Translations under genes and position numbers: made by a program | Notes under the pieces: model-generated | The model's database searches: none | What the model saw: the letters and a program-made list of their open reading frames with translations, nothing else | Told to the model about the DNA's origin: nothing | Assembly (NCBI GenBank): GCA_032464575.1 | Contig: JAWDKM010000006.1 | Span: forward strand, 62,001 to 126,000 | Source: Pontivivens sp032464575 | GTDB lineage: Bacteria > Pseudomonadota > Alphaproteobacteria > Rhodobacterales > Rhodobacteraceae | Direction of reading: 5' to 3' | Length of the DNA stretch: 64,000 nucleotides | Shown here: piece by piece, positions 1 through 8,501 of the stretch | Layout of the letters: each line of letters begins with the position of its first letter | Numbering within the stretch: the stretch's first letter is position 1

Positions 1-469
1 TGCACTCTACGGCGAAGAGGCCGGTGCGATCTGGGAGGGGCTCGCGGACAACATCGTGACGGTGACGCCGGGCTGGTCTGAGGCTTATGGCCTGTTCCTC
101 GAGGGCGAGGCGGACATGGTCCTCTCCTACACGACCTCGCCAGCCTATCACCTGATCGCGGAGGAGGACGGCACCAAGGTCGCCGCGCCCTTCGAGGCAG
201 GCCACTACATGCAGGTCGAGGTCGCGGGCCAGCTCGCCTCCACCGATCAGCCGGAGCTGGCCGAGGCGTTCCTGCGCTTCATCGCGACGCCTGCCTTCCA
301 GTCCGCGCTCCCGACGACGCAGTGGATGTATCCCGCCTTTCCGACGCCGCTGCCCGAGGGCTACGAGACGCTGCACGTGCCCGAAACCGCACTGCTGCTG
401 CCCGCCGAGGAGGCCGCGGCCCGGCGGGATGCGGCACTCGTCCGCTGGCGGGAGGCGCTGAGCCGGTGA
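1..469 (+). CDS. thiB: Thiamine ABC transporter substrate-binding protein, C-terminal part
   Basis: About 155 residues of the C-terminal half are visible; the 5' end lies before the window, and codons run in the frame starting at base 2. The text (EEAGAIWEGL, then VTPGWSEAYGLFLEGEADMVLSYTTSPAYH in outline) matches the second lobe of ThiB-type periplasmic binding proteins, with the aromatic residues that stack on thiamine. The family binds thiamine or its phosphates in the periplasm and delivers them to the ThiP/ThiQ membrane complex. The stop TGA at 467-469 overlaps a GTG start for the next gene, which encodes the permease, so the three genes form one operon. The upstream end, where a TPP riboswitch would be expected, is outside the window. 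Confidence 0.88.
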   Translation, partial: ALYGEEAGAIWEGLADNIVTVTPGWSEAYGLFLEGEADMVLSYTTSPAYHLIAEEDGTKVAAPFEAGHYMQVEVAGQLASTDQPELAEAFLRFIATPAFQSALPTTQWMYPAFPTPLPEGYETLHVPETALLLPAEEAAARRDAALVRWREALSR

Positions 470-2004
470 TCGGCGCCGTCGGCCTGGTCTTGGGGCTGCT
501 CGTCCTCGCGGTCTGTGCAGCACCCATCGGGGCGCTGATGCAGGCGGCGACGCCGGGCGCCTGGGCCGGGGCCGACACCGCCATTTTGCGCTTCACCCTG
601 ATGCAGGCGGCGCTGTCGGCGCTGCTCTCCGTGGCGCTCGCCGTGCCGTTGGCCCGGGCACTCGCCCTGCGGCGCTTTCCGGGACGTGGGGCGCTGCTGA
701 CGCTGCTGGGCGCACCCTTCCTGCTGCCCGCGCTGGTCGCGGTGCTCGGCCTGCTGGCGATCTGGGGGCGCGGGGGCGTGATCTCCGACTGGCTGGCGCT
801 GGTCGGGCGCGGTCCGCTCGACATCTACGGGCTCGGGGGGATCCTGCTCGCCCATGTCTTCTTCAACCTATCGCTTGTCACGCGGCTGCTGCTGCAGGGC
901 TGGGCGGCGATCCCGGCGGAGCAATTGCGTCTCGCCGCAGGGCTTGGCTTCCGTCCCGCCGACCAGTTCCGCCATGTGGAATGGCCGATGCTGCGCGAGG
1001 TCGTGCCGGGCGCGGGGCTCCTCGTCTTCCTCCTGTGCACGACGTCCTTTGCCATCGCGCTGACGCTCGGCGGCGGGCCGGGGAGCACGACGGTGGAGGT
1101 CGCGATCTACCAGGCGATCCGGTTCGAGTTCGACCTCGGCCGCGCCGGGCTGCTCGCACTCGTGCAGACCGGGCTGTGCCTCTGCCTCGCCGGGTTGCTG
1201 ATGCTCGCCGGGCGCCCCGTGACGGCGCAGGGCGGCCTGTTGCCCGAAGCGGGAGGGGTGGAGCGGCACGGATGGCGGCGCGGGGCCGACAGCGCCCTCC
1301 TGCTCGGTGCGGTGGCACTGCTGGGCCTGCCGCTGCTCGCCATCTTGCTGCGCGGCCTGCCGGGGCTGGCGGAGCTCGACGGCAGCGTGCTGCGCGCTGC
1401 CGGGCGATCTTTGGCGGTGGCGCTGTCCTCTGCGGTGGTCTGCGTGCTCTGGGCCCTCGGCATCGCGGCGGGGCTCGTACGGTTGGCGGAGCGCCTGCCG
1501 CCACTCGCGCGGGCGGCGGAGGGCGCCATGCTCATCACCCTTGCGGTCTCCCCCTTCGTGCTGGCCGCCGGGCTGTTCCTGCTGCTGCGCGGCCGCGTCG
1601 ATCCCTTCGCGATCGCGCTGCCGATGGTGGTGCTGGTGAACGCACTGATGAGCCTGCCGTTCGCGCTCCGCGCGTTGGTCCCCGCCCTGGCGCTCGCGCG
1701 CCGCACGGACGGACGGCTGGCCGACGCGCTCGGCCTGCGGGGCTGGACCCGGTGGCGGGTGGCGCTGCTGCCGCGCCTGCGCGGACCGCTCGGTTTCTCG
1801 GCGGGGCTGGCGGCGGCGCTGTCGATGGGCGACCTCGGCGTCATCGCGCTCTTCGGCTCCACCAGCACGTCGACGCTGCCGCTCATGGTCTACCAACTCA
1901 TGGGCGCCTACCGGATGGAGGCAGCGGCGGGCGCGGCCCTCCTCCTGTTGACGCTGAGCCTCGCGCTCTTCGCGGCGTTCGACCTGTGGGGGCGGCGGGC
2001 ATGA
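466..2004 (+). CDS. thiP: Thiamine ABC transporter permease ThiP
   Basis: About 512 residues, a fused double permease with roughly twelve hydrophobic segments. Both halves carry an EAA-type cytoplasmic loop that contacts the ATPase: one around EQLRLAAGLGFRPADQ, the other around RLADALGLRGWTRWR. This duplicated architecture is typical of ThiP and the related iron FbpB family. I chose the GTG at 466 because it overlaps the thiB stop (GTGA) and is followed at once by a membrane segment (IGAVGLVLGLLVLAVCAA). A longer reading frame reaches back to 322 but would run inside thiB. It forms the inner-membrane channel for thiamine, and its stop overlaps the thiQ start. Confidence 0.9.
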   Translation: MIGAVGLVLGLLVLAVCAAPIGALMQAATPGAWAGADTAILRFTLMQAALSALLSVALAVPLARALALRRFPGRGALLTLLGAPFLLPALVAVLGLLAIWGRGGVISDWLALVGRGPLDIYGLGGILLAHVFFNLSLVTRLLLQGWAAIPAEQLRLAAGLGFRPADQFRHVEWPMLREVVPGAGLLVFLLCTTSFAIALTLGGGPGSTTVEVAIYQAIRFEFDLGRAGLLALVQTGLCLCLAGLLMLAGRPVTAQGGLLPEAGGVERHGWRRGADSALLLGAVALLGLPLLAILLRGLPGLAELDGSVLRAAGRSLAVALSSAVVCVLWALGIAAGLVRLAERLPPLARAAEGAMLITLAVSPFVLAAGLFLLLRGRVDPFAIALPMVVLVNALMSLPFALRALVPALALARRTDGRLADALGLRGWTRWRVALLPRLRGPLGFSAGLAAALSMGDLGVIALFGSTSTSTLPLMVYQLMGAYRMEAAAGAALLLLTLSLALFAAFDLWGRRA

Positions 2005-2699
2005 TCCGGTTCGACGGCGTGGTGATCCGGCAGGGCGATTTCGTGCTGCGCGCCAATCTGGAGGTCGCGGGGCCCGGCATCACCGCCGTCATCGGCCCGT
2101 CGGGTGGTGGCAAGTCGACCCTGCTGATGGCGCTTGCCGGCTTCGTACGGCCCGCAGAAGGGCGCATCCTCGTGAGCGGTGAGGACATCACCCGACGCGC
2201 GCCCGACCGTCGCCCGGTCTCGATCCTGTTTCAGGAGTATAACCTCTTCGCCCATCTCGACGTCGCCGGGAACGTCGGCCTCGGCCTGCGCCCGAGCCTG
2301 CGGCTGAGCGCCGACGAACGCGCGCGGGTCGAGTCGGTGCTGGAGCGGACCGGCCTCGGGGGGCTCGGCGCAAGGCCCGTCTCCGCCCTGTCCGGCGGCC
2401 AGCGGCAGCGCGTGGCTCTGGCACGGGCGCTGCTGCGGGACCGGCCGGTGCTGCTCCTCGACGAGCCCTTTGCGGCACTCGGACCGGGACTGAAGCGCGA
2501 CATGCTAGACCTGCTGGCGGAGATCGTGGCGGAGCGCAGGCTGACCGCGCTCATGGTGACCCACGACCCGCAGGATGCGAAACGGGTAGCGATGGAAACG
2601 CTGCTGGTGGCGGATGGCGTTGCGGGGGCGCCGCGCGGGACAGCGGAGCTGTTTGCCGCGCCGACGCCGGCCTTGCAAGTGTATCTCGGGAACGGTTGA
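2001..2699 (+). CDS. thiQ: Thiamine ABC transporter ATP-binding protein ThiQ
   Basis: 232 residues, the usual short length of ThiQ. Walker A is GPSGGGKST at about residues 32-40, the signature LSGGQRQR is near residue 131, and Walker B is LLLDEPFAAL, with a later switch histidine in MVTHDPQDA. The ATG at 2001 overlaps the thiP stop (ATGA), so translation is probably coupled. It energises thiamine import on the cytoplasmic face of the membrane. The substrate assignment depends on the thiB and thiP neighbours; the ATPase alone could not be told from other short importers. Confidence 0.9.
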   Translation: MIRFDGVVIRQGDFVLRANLEVAGPGITAVIGPSGGGKSTLLMALAGFVRPAEGRILVSGEDITRRAPDRRPVSILFQEYNLFAHLDVAGNVGLGLRPSLRLSADERARVESVLERTGLGGLGARPVSALSGGQRQRVALARALLRDRPVLLLDEPFAALGPGLKRDMLDLLAEIVAERRLTALMVTHDPQDAKRVAMETLLVADGVAGAPRGTAELFAAPTPALQVYLGNG

Positions 2700-2724
2700 T
2701 CCTGAAAAACTGAGTGCCGTGCCC

Positions 2725-2896
2725 GACCTGGAGGGCTCTTGCGGAACAGTCTTGATGGGTCCGCACCCCAGGCATCCTCGTCGCGCGTGCTGTTTGCGAC
2801 ATCGGCAACGCGCCCTCCGGGGGAGGGTGAGCGCCGTCTCGCAAACGCTCCGGCGGGGCGTTTGATGCGTGGAGGGGCGGAGCTTCGGGGCGGGCG
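2725..2896. repeat. Dispersed intergenic repeat, copy 1
   Basis: The gap between thiQ and the pet terminator contains two blocks that recur elsewhere in the window. Block A (about 2725-2785, starting GACCTGGAGGGC) is similar to 12672-12740. Block B (about 2810-2896, starting CGCCCTCCGGGGGAGGGTGA) is similar to 51860-51944 and more loosely to 12755-12812. The blocks lie outside coding frames. Identity was judged by eye. Confidence 0.6.
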
Positions 2897-2920
2897 AGAG
2901 CAGCGGGCAGTATGCTTCCC

Positions 2921-2955
2921 AATAGAAAAGGGCCGGAGATCGCTCTCCGGCCCTT
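2921..2955 (-). terminator. Rho-independent terminator of the pet operon
   Basis: A perfect 11-bp stem (AAGGGCCGGAG at 2928-2938 pairing with CTCCGGCCCTT at 2945-2955) has a six-base loop. Read on the minus strand it is followed by CTTTTCTATT. It lies about 20 bases after the petC stop, the right place and polarity to end the petABC transcript. Confidence 0.85.
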
Positions 2956-2974
2956 CCGATCAAGACGTAGCCGA

Positions 2975-3778
2975 TCAGGCGTCGTCGCTGCGGCGGTGCT
3001 TCACATTGTGCCACAGCTTCTTGTTGGTGAGGTACAGGAGCACCGTCAGCAGGCCGAGGAACAAAACCGCGGTCAGGCCAAAAGCCTTGCGCTGGTTCAG
3101 CTTCGGCTCCGCAGCCCACATCAGGAAGGCCGAAACGTCCACCGACAGGCTCTCCAGATCGTTCGGCGCGCCGTCGGCATGCTCGATATCCTCGCCCCAG
3201 AGCGGCGGGGCCATTGCGATCCAGCCGCCCGGGAAGGCGGTGTTCTCGTAGTAGATGACGCCCGCTTCCTCACGCTCCTCGCCGGTGTAGCCGGTCAGGA
3301 CGGAGGCAATGTATTCCGGCCCGCCCATGCCGTTGACGAGCTGGCTGATGCCGGTGCCATAGGGGCCGTGGAAGCCTGCGCGCGCCTTGGCGAGCAGCGA
3401 CATGTCAGGCGCCGTCTCCATTTGCGAGCCGGGGAAGCGGTCCGTCAGGCCTGCCTCGCGCGTGTCGCCGAGCTGCGCATCGAGCCCATCATCGGGCACG
3501 AAGTAGTTGGAGGCGAGCTCCGTCACCATCTCCGGTGGCATGTTGGGACCCGAAGGCTCCGTCAGGTTCCGGAAATAGACGTACTCCATCCCGTGGCAGG
3601 CCGAGCAGACATTGTGATAGATGGCGAGCCCGCGCTGGAGCTGCGCCGTGTCGTAGCTGCCGAACGGCCCCTCGAACGGGAAGTCGTAGTCGACGGTGTG
3701 CCCTTCTTCCCCGGCAGCATTGGCGCTGCCGAGGGTCAGGGTGAAGGCCGCGAGGGCCGTGAGGATGATCTTCTTCAT
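2975..3778 (-). CDS. petC: Cytochrome c1 of the bc1 complex
   Basis: 267 residues. A signal peptide covers about residues 1-21 (ending GSANA). The covalent heme site CSACH is at residues 58-62, and the probable methionine ligand region is METAPDMSLLAKARAG. A C-terminal membrane anchor follows (FGLTAVLFLGLLTVLLYL) and a basic tail. The protein takes electrons from the Rieske centre and passes them to periplasmic or membrane-bound cytochrome c. Its length and order match alphaproteobacterial bc1 subunits. It is last in the minus-strand petA-petB-petC operon, 22 bases after petB and just before a strong terminator. Confidence 0.96.
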   Translation of the reverse strand: MKKIILTALAAFTLTLGSANAAGEEGHTVDYDFPFEGPFGSYDTAQLQRGLAIYHNVCSACHGMEYVYFRNLTEPSGPNMPPEMVTELASNYFVPDDGLDAQLGDTREAGLTDRFPGSQMETAPDMSLLAKARAGFHGPYGTGISQLVNGMGGPEYIASVLTGYTGEEREEAGVIYYENTAFPGGWIAMAPPLWGEDIEHADGAPNDLESLSVDVSAFLMWAAEPKLNQRKAFGLTAVLFLGLLTVLLYLTNKKLWHNVKHRRSDDA

Positions 3779-3800
3779 CGGTCTTCTTTCCTCTCGGGCC

Positions 3801-5153
3801 TCATTCGGCAGGCTGGTTCAGCGCCGGGGCCACGTCTGTGGTCCCGCGCCCGTCATGCGTCGTCGCCGGATGGGACTTGTCCCAAGCTTCCTCGATCGTG
3901 GTCGGCTGCGGCAGCGGCTCCTCGAAGAGGCCGAGCAGCGGCAGGATCACCAGGAAGTAGGCGAACCAGTAGATCGTGCCGATCAGCGAGATCACGGGGA
4001 TCAGCCCCTCCGCCGGCATCGCACCGGCCCACATCAGGACGATGAAGTCCACGACGAGGAGGGCGAACCAGTACTTGAACATCGGGCGATACTTACCCGA
4101 GCGCACCTTGGAGGTGTCCAGCCACGGCGCCAGCGCCAGGATGAACAGCGATGCGAACATCACCAGGACGCCCAGGAAATCCGACTCGATGATCGTGATG
4201 TCCGTGAACGGGATCCCGATCGAGAAGGTGATCGCGCGAAGCATCGCGTAGAACGGCAGCAGGTACCATTCGGGCACGATGTGCGACGGCGTCGCCAGGG
4301 GATCGGCGGGGATGTAGTTGTCCGGATGGCCCAGATAGTTCGGCATGAAACCGACGATGGACACGAACACCACCATGATCAGCGCGAGCGCGTAGAGGTC
4401 CTTGATCACGAAGTACGGCCAGAAGGGAAGTGTGTCTTTCTTCGCCTCTTCCTTCGAGCCGCGGCGCACCTCGACCCCGTCGGGATTGTTGTTGCCCGTG
4501 GTGTGGAAGGCCCAGATGTGCACCGCCGTGAGGCCGAGCAGCAGGAACGGCATCAGGTAGTGCAGCGAGAAAAAGCGCGTCAGCGTCGCGTTGTCCACCG
4601 CCGGACCGCCCAGCAGCCAGGTCTGGATCGGCTCGCCGATGAACGGGATCGCGCCGAAGAGGCCGGTGATCACCGTCGCGCCCCAGAAGGACATCTGTCC
4701 CCAGGGCAGCACGTAGCCCATGAACACCGTCGCCATCATGATGATCAGCATGATGCAGCCGATGATCCACGTGACCTCGCGCGGCGCCTTGTAGGAGCCG
4801 TAGTAGAGGCTGCGGAAGATGTGCAGGTACACCGCGACGAAGAACAGCGACGCGCCGTTCGCGTGGATGTAGCGGATCGCCCAGCCCCCGTTTACGTTGC
4901 GCATGATGTGCTCGACGGAGGCGAAGGCCATGTCCTCGTGCGGGACGTAGTGCATCACCAGCACGATGCCGGTGACGATCTGCATCACCAGCGTGAAGGT
5001 CAGCACGATGCCCCAGATCCACATCCAGTTGAGGTTCTTGGGCGTGGGGATCATCAGGGTGTCGTAGGCGAGGCCTAGGATCGGCAGGCGGCGGTGAAGC
5101 CACTTCTCACCGCCGGTCTTCGGCTCGTAATGGTCGTGGGGAATACCAGCCAT
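3801..5153 (-). CDS. petB: Cytochrome b of the bc1 complex
   Basis: 450 residues, multi-spanning. The heme-ligand histidine pairs are seen around FVAVYLHIF and FFSLHYLMPFLLLGLTAVHIW. The quinol-site PEWY motif is present in PEWYLLPFYAMLRAI, followed by the C-terminal membrane helices. The N-terminal IPHDHYEPKTGGEKWLHRRLP is the usual matrix-side arm. It oxidises quinol at the Qo site and reduces quinone at Qi. It lies between petA (11 bases upstream) and petC, so all three subunits are probably made from one transcript. Confidence 0.97.
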   Translation of the reverse strand: MAGIPHDHYEPKTGGEKWLHRRLPILGLAYDTLMIPTPKNLNWMWIWGIVLTFTLVMQIVTGIVLVMHYVPHEDMAFASVEHIMRNVNGGWAIRYIHANGASLFFVAVYLHIFRSLYYGSYKAPREVTWIIGCIMLIIMMATVFMGYVLPWGQMSFWGATVITGLFGAIPFIGEPIQTWLLGGPAVDNATLTRFFSLHYLMPFLLLGLTAVHIWAFHTTGNNNPDGVEVRRGSKEEAKKDTLPFWPYFVIKDLYALALIMVVFVSIVGFMPNYLGHPDNYIPADPLATPSHIVPEWYLLPFYAMLRAITFSIGIPFTDITIIESDFLGVLVMFASLFILALAPWLDTSKVRSGKYRPMFKYWFALLVVDFIVLMWAGAMPAEGLIPVISLIGTIYWFAYFLVILPLLGLFEEPLPQPTTIEEAWDKSHPATTHDGRGTTDVAPALNQPAE

Positions 5154-5164
5154 CGGTCGCTCCC

Positions 5165-5719
5165 TTATCCGAGTTGAATGACGGTGTCGGAGACGAACTC
5201 CGCGACCGGGATGTGCATGTTTTCAGGTGCCGGGCCGCGGCGGATGCGGCCGGCGGTGTCGTAGTGCGAGCCATGGCAGGGGCAGAACCACCCGTCGAAG
5301 TCGCCGGCATTGCCCAGCGGGACGCAGCCAAGGTGCGTGCAGACGCCGTTCATGACCAGCCACTCGCCGGTCTCGTCGAGCGAGCGGTTCTCGTCCGTCG
5401 CCGCGGCATCGTCGATGTTGGGGTTGCGCGCGTCGCGGTCCGGCAGGTCGGACACATCCACGGCACGCGCTGCCTCGATCTCCTCCTCCGTACGGCGGCG
5501 GATGAAGACCGGCTTGCCGAGGAACAGCACGGTAAGCTGCGAGCCCGGCTGCAGCGCGGACACGTCCACTGGAATGGAGGACAGCGCCTGCACGTCGGCC
5601 GAGGGGTTCATCTGGTTGACCAGCGGCCAGATCGCGGCCCCGGCGGTCACGACCCCGGCGCCGGCTGTCGCCACGTAGAGGAAATCGCGGCGGTTCGGTT
5701 CTTCTGCGGACTGGGACAC
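5165..5719 (-). CDS. petA: Ubiquinol-cytochrome c reductase Rieske iron-sulfur subunit
   Basis: About 184 residues from a GTG at 5719. The [2Fe-2S] ligands sit in CTHLGC (about 127-132) and CPCHGSH (about 146-152). An N-terminal NRRDFLYVATAG twin-arginine-like anchor helix is followed by the flexible hinge NQMNPSADVQAL. I prefer the GTG at 5719 because VSQSAEEPNRRDF then lines up with the normal family N-terminus and an AAGGGAG box lies about 9 bases upstream. An ATG at 5728 and a longer frame to 5818 are less likely. It is the first gene of petABC, whose promoter should lie in 5720-5890, divergent from trmL. Confidence 0.95.
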   Translation of the reverse strand: MSQSAEEPNRRDFLYVATAGAGVVTAGAAIWPLVNQMNPSADVQALSSIPVDVSALQPGSQLTVLFLGKPVFIRRRTEEEIEAARAVDVSDLPDRDARNPNIDDAAATDENRSLDETGEWLVMNGVCTHLGCVPLGNAGDFDGWFCPCHGSHYDTAGRIRRGPAPENMHIPVAEFVSDTVIQLG

Positions 5720-5892
5720 GAAGTGCATCTCCCTTTTCGGTCTCTCGCCCCCTTGAAGCGTCAAGGCGGACACGTCATCTTCGTCGCGGATGCAAAGGGC
5801 CCGCGAGGTGGTTTTCACCTACACCCTGCCGTCGCGCCGGTCCAGCGGACAGTGCGACGCAGAATTCACGTGTTCATCCCTGTCGGAGCGAT

Positions 5893-6369
5893 ATGGACCT
5901 TCCCCTCCGGCTTGCCAGCTTCCAGCCCGACATGGCGGCGAATCTCGGGGCGCTGATCCGGGTTGCGGCGTGCTTCGGCGTGCCGCTCGACGTGATCGAG
6001 CCCTGCGGCTTTCCCTTGTCCGCCAAGGCCTTGCGCCGCGCCGCCATGGACTACGGCCAGCGTGCGGAAGTGGTCCGGCACGACGACTGGCAACATTTCG
6101 CCGCATCCCGTACCGGACGGCTGGTGCTGCTCAGCACGCAGGGGGCGGCGCCGCTGGAGCGTGCGGCCTTCCGTCCCGGTGACGTCCTCATGACCGGGCG
6201 GGAGAGTGCAGGGGTTCCGCTAGAAGTCCACGCCGCCGCCGACCTGCGCGTGGCGATCCCGATGGCGCAGGGCGCGCGATCGCTCAACGTGGCGGTCAGT
6301 GCCGGCATCGCGCTCTTCGAGGCGCGGCGCCAGCTCACGACCGCTCACATCGGCGTCGCGCCCCGCTGA
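5893..6369 (+). CDS. trmL: tRNA (cytidine(34)-2'-O)-methyltransferase, TrmL-type SPOUT enzyme
   Basis: 158 residues, the compact single-domain SPOUT length. The N-terminal RLASFQPDMAANLGALIRVAACFG corresponds to the PxxxNxGxxxR region of the family. The trefoil-knot SAM site is seen in LMTGRESAGVP and GARSLNVAVSAGIALFEARRQ. The family methylates the wobble ribose in certain leucine tRNAs. It is divergent from petA. The family name is secure; the exact tRNA substrate is inferred from the short TrmL length without an N-terminal extension. Confidence 0.85.
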   Translation: MDLPLRLASFQPDMAANLGALIRVAACFGVPLDVIEPCGFPLSAKALRRAAMDYGQRAEVVRHDDWQHFAASRTGRLVLLSTQGAAPLERAAFRPGDVLMTGRESAGVPLEVHAAADLRVAIPMAQGARSLNVAVSAGIALFEARRQLTTAHIGVAPR

Positions 6370-6417
6370 CGGCGCGGCCATCCGACGCTAGATCGACGGT
6401 GAACAGCAGGAGAGCCC

Positions 6418-7209
6418 ATGAACCGTCGCGATCTCATCCTGGCGCTCGGCGCCGCGACCCTCGTCCCCGCCGCCGCCAATGCCGTTGCGGCCCGGCTGAT
6501 CGACGGACCCTGGCGGAGCTTCGGCGGCGCCGGGGATCCGGACATGAGGGTGTGGGAGACGATTCTGGCGCGGCACCTGGTGATGGGGGGCGACGGCGTC
6601 GCCCGCGTTCGCTACGCCGACGTGCCGCTCGACGAACTCCGCCGCTTTATCGGAGCGATGCAGCAGGTCGACGTCACGCGCCTGAACCGCGATGCGGCCT
6701 TCGCCTACTGGGCCAATGTCTACAACGCGGTCACCGTCGCGGTCGTGGCCGAGGCGTGGCCGGTCCGCTCGATCCGCGACATCGGCGGCGGGCTGCTGTC
6801 GCCCGGGCCGTGGCGGGAGAAGCGGTTCTCCGTCCTGGGACAGGCGCTTTCGCTCGACGATATCGAGCACGGGATCATGCGCCCGGTCTTCGGTGACGCG
6901 CGCGTGCACTACGCCGTCAACTGCGCTTCGATCGGCTGTCCGAACCTCAAGGCGACGCCGTGGCGCGCGGCGAACCTGTCCGCCGACCTCGACACCGCGG
7001 CGCGGGCCTACGTCAACCACCCGCGCGGGGTCGAGGTGACGTCGCGCGGGCTCCTCGTCTCCTCGATCTACGACTGGTTCAAGGCCGATTTCGGCGGCAC
7101 CGATGCAGGCGTCATCGCGCATCTGGGCAGCTATGCCGACGACCCCGCTGTCGGTACCGAGACCCGCATCCGCGGCGACCGCTACGACTGGGCCGTGAAC
7201 TCCGCCTGA
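6418..7209 (+). CDS. DUF547 domain-containing secreted protein
   Basis: 263 residues with an N-terminal export signal (MNRRDLILALGAATLVPAAANA) that contains a twin arginine. The body matches DUF547: FAYWANVYNAVTVAVV, the glycine-rich IGGGLLSPGPW segment, SLDDIEHGIMRPVF, VHYAVNCASIGCPNL and the C-terminal SSIYDWFKADFGG. Members are widespread in proteobacteria with no settled biochemical role. The conserved Cys in NCASIGCP and the His in VHYAVNC could form a papain-like site, but that is inference. It starts 48 bases after trmL with a GGAG-type box upstream and may be co-transcribed with it. Confidence 0.8.
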   Translation: MNRRDLILALGAATLVPAAANAVAARLIDGPWRSFGGAGDPDMRVWETILARHLVMGGDGVARVRYADVPLDELRRFIGAMQQVDVTRLNRDAAFAYWANVYNAVTVAVVAEAWPVRSIRDIGGGLLSPGPWREKRFSVLGQALSLDDIEHGIMRPVFGDARVHYAVNCASIGCPNLKATPWRAANLSADLDTAARAYVNHPRGVEVTSRGLLVSSIYDWFKADFGGTDAGVIAHLGSYADDPAVGTETRIRGDRYDWAVNSA

Positions 7210-7312
7210 TCACATCTTGCACAGGGCCGCTTCCGTCCCGCCGTTTCATGGCATGATGGTGCAGTCCGGCCGGACGCCCCCCGCCCGGCCGCAGGAGCGA
7301 AAGGCGAAGATC

Positions 7313-7861
7313 ATGTTCAAGACCATCCTCATCGGGGCGACCGCGGCGCTGACGCTGGCGGCCTGCTCCCCCAACCGCACGGGCAGCGAGTCCGTCGTCA
7401 GTTCGCGCGACGTGGGCCTGCGCGCGACCGTCGAGCGGTGCCGTGTCCTGGAAGTGCGCGAGGTCACGATCCGCGACGAGCAGGAGGCCGGGATCTCCGC
7501 CGGCGTGGGCGGGCTGGCGGGCGGCGGCATCGGCGCCGCGGTCGGCAATCAGATCGGCAGCGGCTCGGGCAACGACCTTGCGACGGGCCTCGGCATCCTG
7601 GCCGGTGTCGTGGCGGGCGGTGCGATCGGGGAGCAGCTCGACGACGCGCGCGGCACGCGCACGGGGCTCGAATACTCGGTGATCGACCAGCGCGGGCAGG
7701 AGGTCGTGCTGGTCCAGGAACTCCTGCCCGGCGACCGCGTCGCCCAGGCGGGCGAGACATGCCGGATCCAGGTCGCCTCCAACGGCCGCGCCCGCGTGCT
7801 GCCGGGCGAGCAGCTGCCGGGCGCGGTGAACGCGCCCGCGCAGACGGTCGTGATCCGTTAA
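7313..7861 (+). CDS. Glycine-zipper outer-membrane lipoprotein (SlyB/Pcp-like)
   Basis: 182 residues from the ATG at 7313. A type II signal ends in the lipobox LAAC (TAALTLAACS). A glycine-zipper stretch around residues 63-107 (ISAGVGGLAGGGIGAAVGNQIG and onward) is typical of the 17-kDa antigen/SlyB family, followed by a small beta-rich tail. An AGGCGA box precedes this ATG. The frame extends back to 7217 but the extra residues do not look like a signal. The family sits in the outer membrane and is linked to envelope stress; no specific role can be read here. Confidence 0.75.
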   Translation: MFKTILIGATAALTLAACSPNRTGSESVVSSRDVGLRATVERCRVLEVREVTIRDEQEAGISAGVGGLAGGGIGAAVGNQIGSGSGNDLATGLGILAGVVAGGAIGEQLDDARGTRTGLEYSVIDQRGQEVVLVQELLPGDRVAQAGETCRIQVASNGRARVLPGEQLPGAVNAPAQTVVIR

Positions 7862-7900
7862 CGCGTGTTCCAGCCGGACGGCATCGGTCCGGTGCCATGA

Positions 7901-7920
7901 AAACGCACCCGAACGGGTGC
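7901..7920 (-). terminator. Hairpin between convergent genes, possible terminator
   Basis: GCACCC (7905-7910) pairs with GGGTGC (7915-7920) around a four-base loop. On the minus strand the stem is followed by GTTTTC, which would suit termination of the minus-strand gene at 7958. The stem is short, so confidence is moderate. Confidence 0.5.
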
Positions 7921-7957
7921 CCGGGAACGTCCGCCCGATCCGATCGGGCCGGGCGCT

Positions 7958-8398
7958 CTACCGCAGCCAGACGTCACCGGATTCGCACAGCGCACGGCAG
8001 TCGGTGGCATCGCCCATCAGATCCTCGGCATTCATGATCGCGTGGATGCCGGGACCGGTGAAGCGCGGATCGTCGCACTCGTTGTCGTTGGCCCAGGACG
8101 AGCTGTCGTCTCCGAAGCTGATGGCGCTGCACTCCGCCACGTCCGCCTCGGCCCGGGTCCGCACGAGCCGGATCATCCCCGCGTCGTAGAGCGTGGCACA
8201 GTCGGTCGCGTCGGTCATCACCGATTCATTGGTGAGGCTCGCGGCCATCCCTTCTCCGGTGAAGCGCGGGTCGTCGCACTCGCCGTCATTGGCCCACTGG
8301 TTGGTATCCTCGCCGAACTTGATGGATTGGGCGACGGCCGTCCCGGCGATCAGGGCGACGAGGCCCGCGATGGCGATGTGATGTAGTGTGGTGCGCAT
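7958..8398 (-). CDS. Secreted protein with two copies of a WAND-ECDDPRFTG repeat
   Basis: 146 residues with a cleavable signal (MRTTLHHIAIAGLVALIAGTAVAQ). The mature part is an internal duplication of about 58 residues. Each copy has an FGED/FGDD segment, WANDGECDDPRFTG or WANDNECDDPRFTG, a central aliphatic stretch, and a DATDCATLYDAG or DATDCRALCESG end. Conserved acidic residues and paired cysteines suggest a small disulfide-stabilised, possibly cation-binding, periplasmic module. I do not recognise a named family or function. It is monocistronic, between convergent and co-directional neighbours. Confidence 0.7.
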   Translation of the reverse strand: MRTTLHHIAIAGLVALIAGTAVAQSIKFGEDTNQWANDGECDDPRFTGEGMAASLTNESVMTDATDCATLYDAGMIRLVRTRAEADVAECSAISFGDDSSSWANDNECDDPRFTGPGIHAIMNAEDLMGDATDCRALCESGDVWLR

Positions 8399-8501
8399 GG
8401 TTTTCCTTCCGGCGTCACTGTTCGAGTCGCGTGATGCCGGAATCCTTAACGCAAACTCGCGCTAAGGTTGTGTTGCCTTTGTGACAATCGCCTTTTTCGT
8501 G

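Noticed and set aside
8444..8467. Imperfect hairpin CCTTAACGC...GCGCTAAGG between dxs and the upstream start of the WAND-repeat gene
   Set aside because: It lacks a T-run in either direction and has a mismatch, so I did not call it a terminator.
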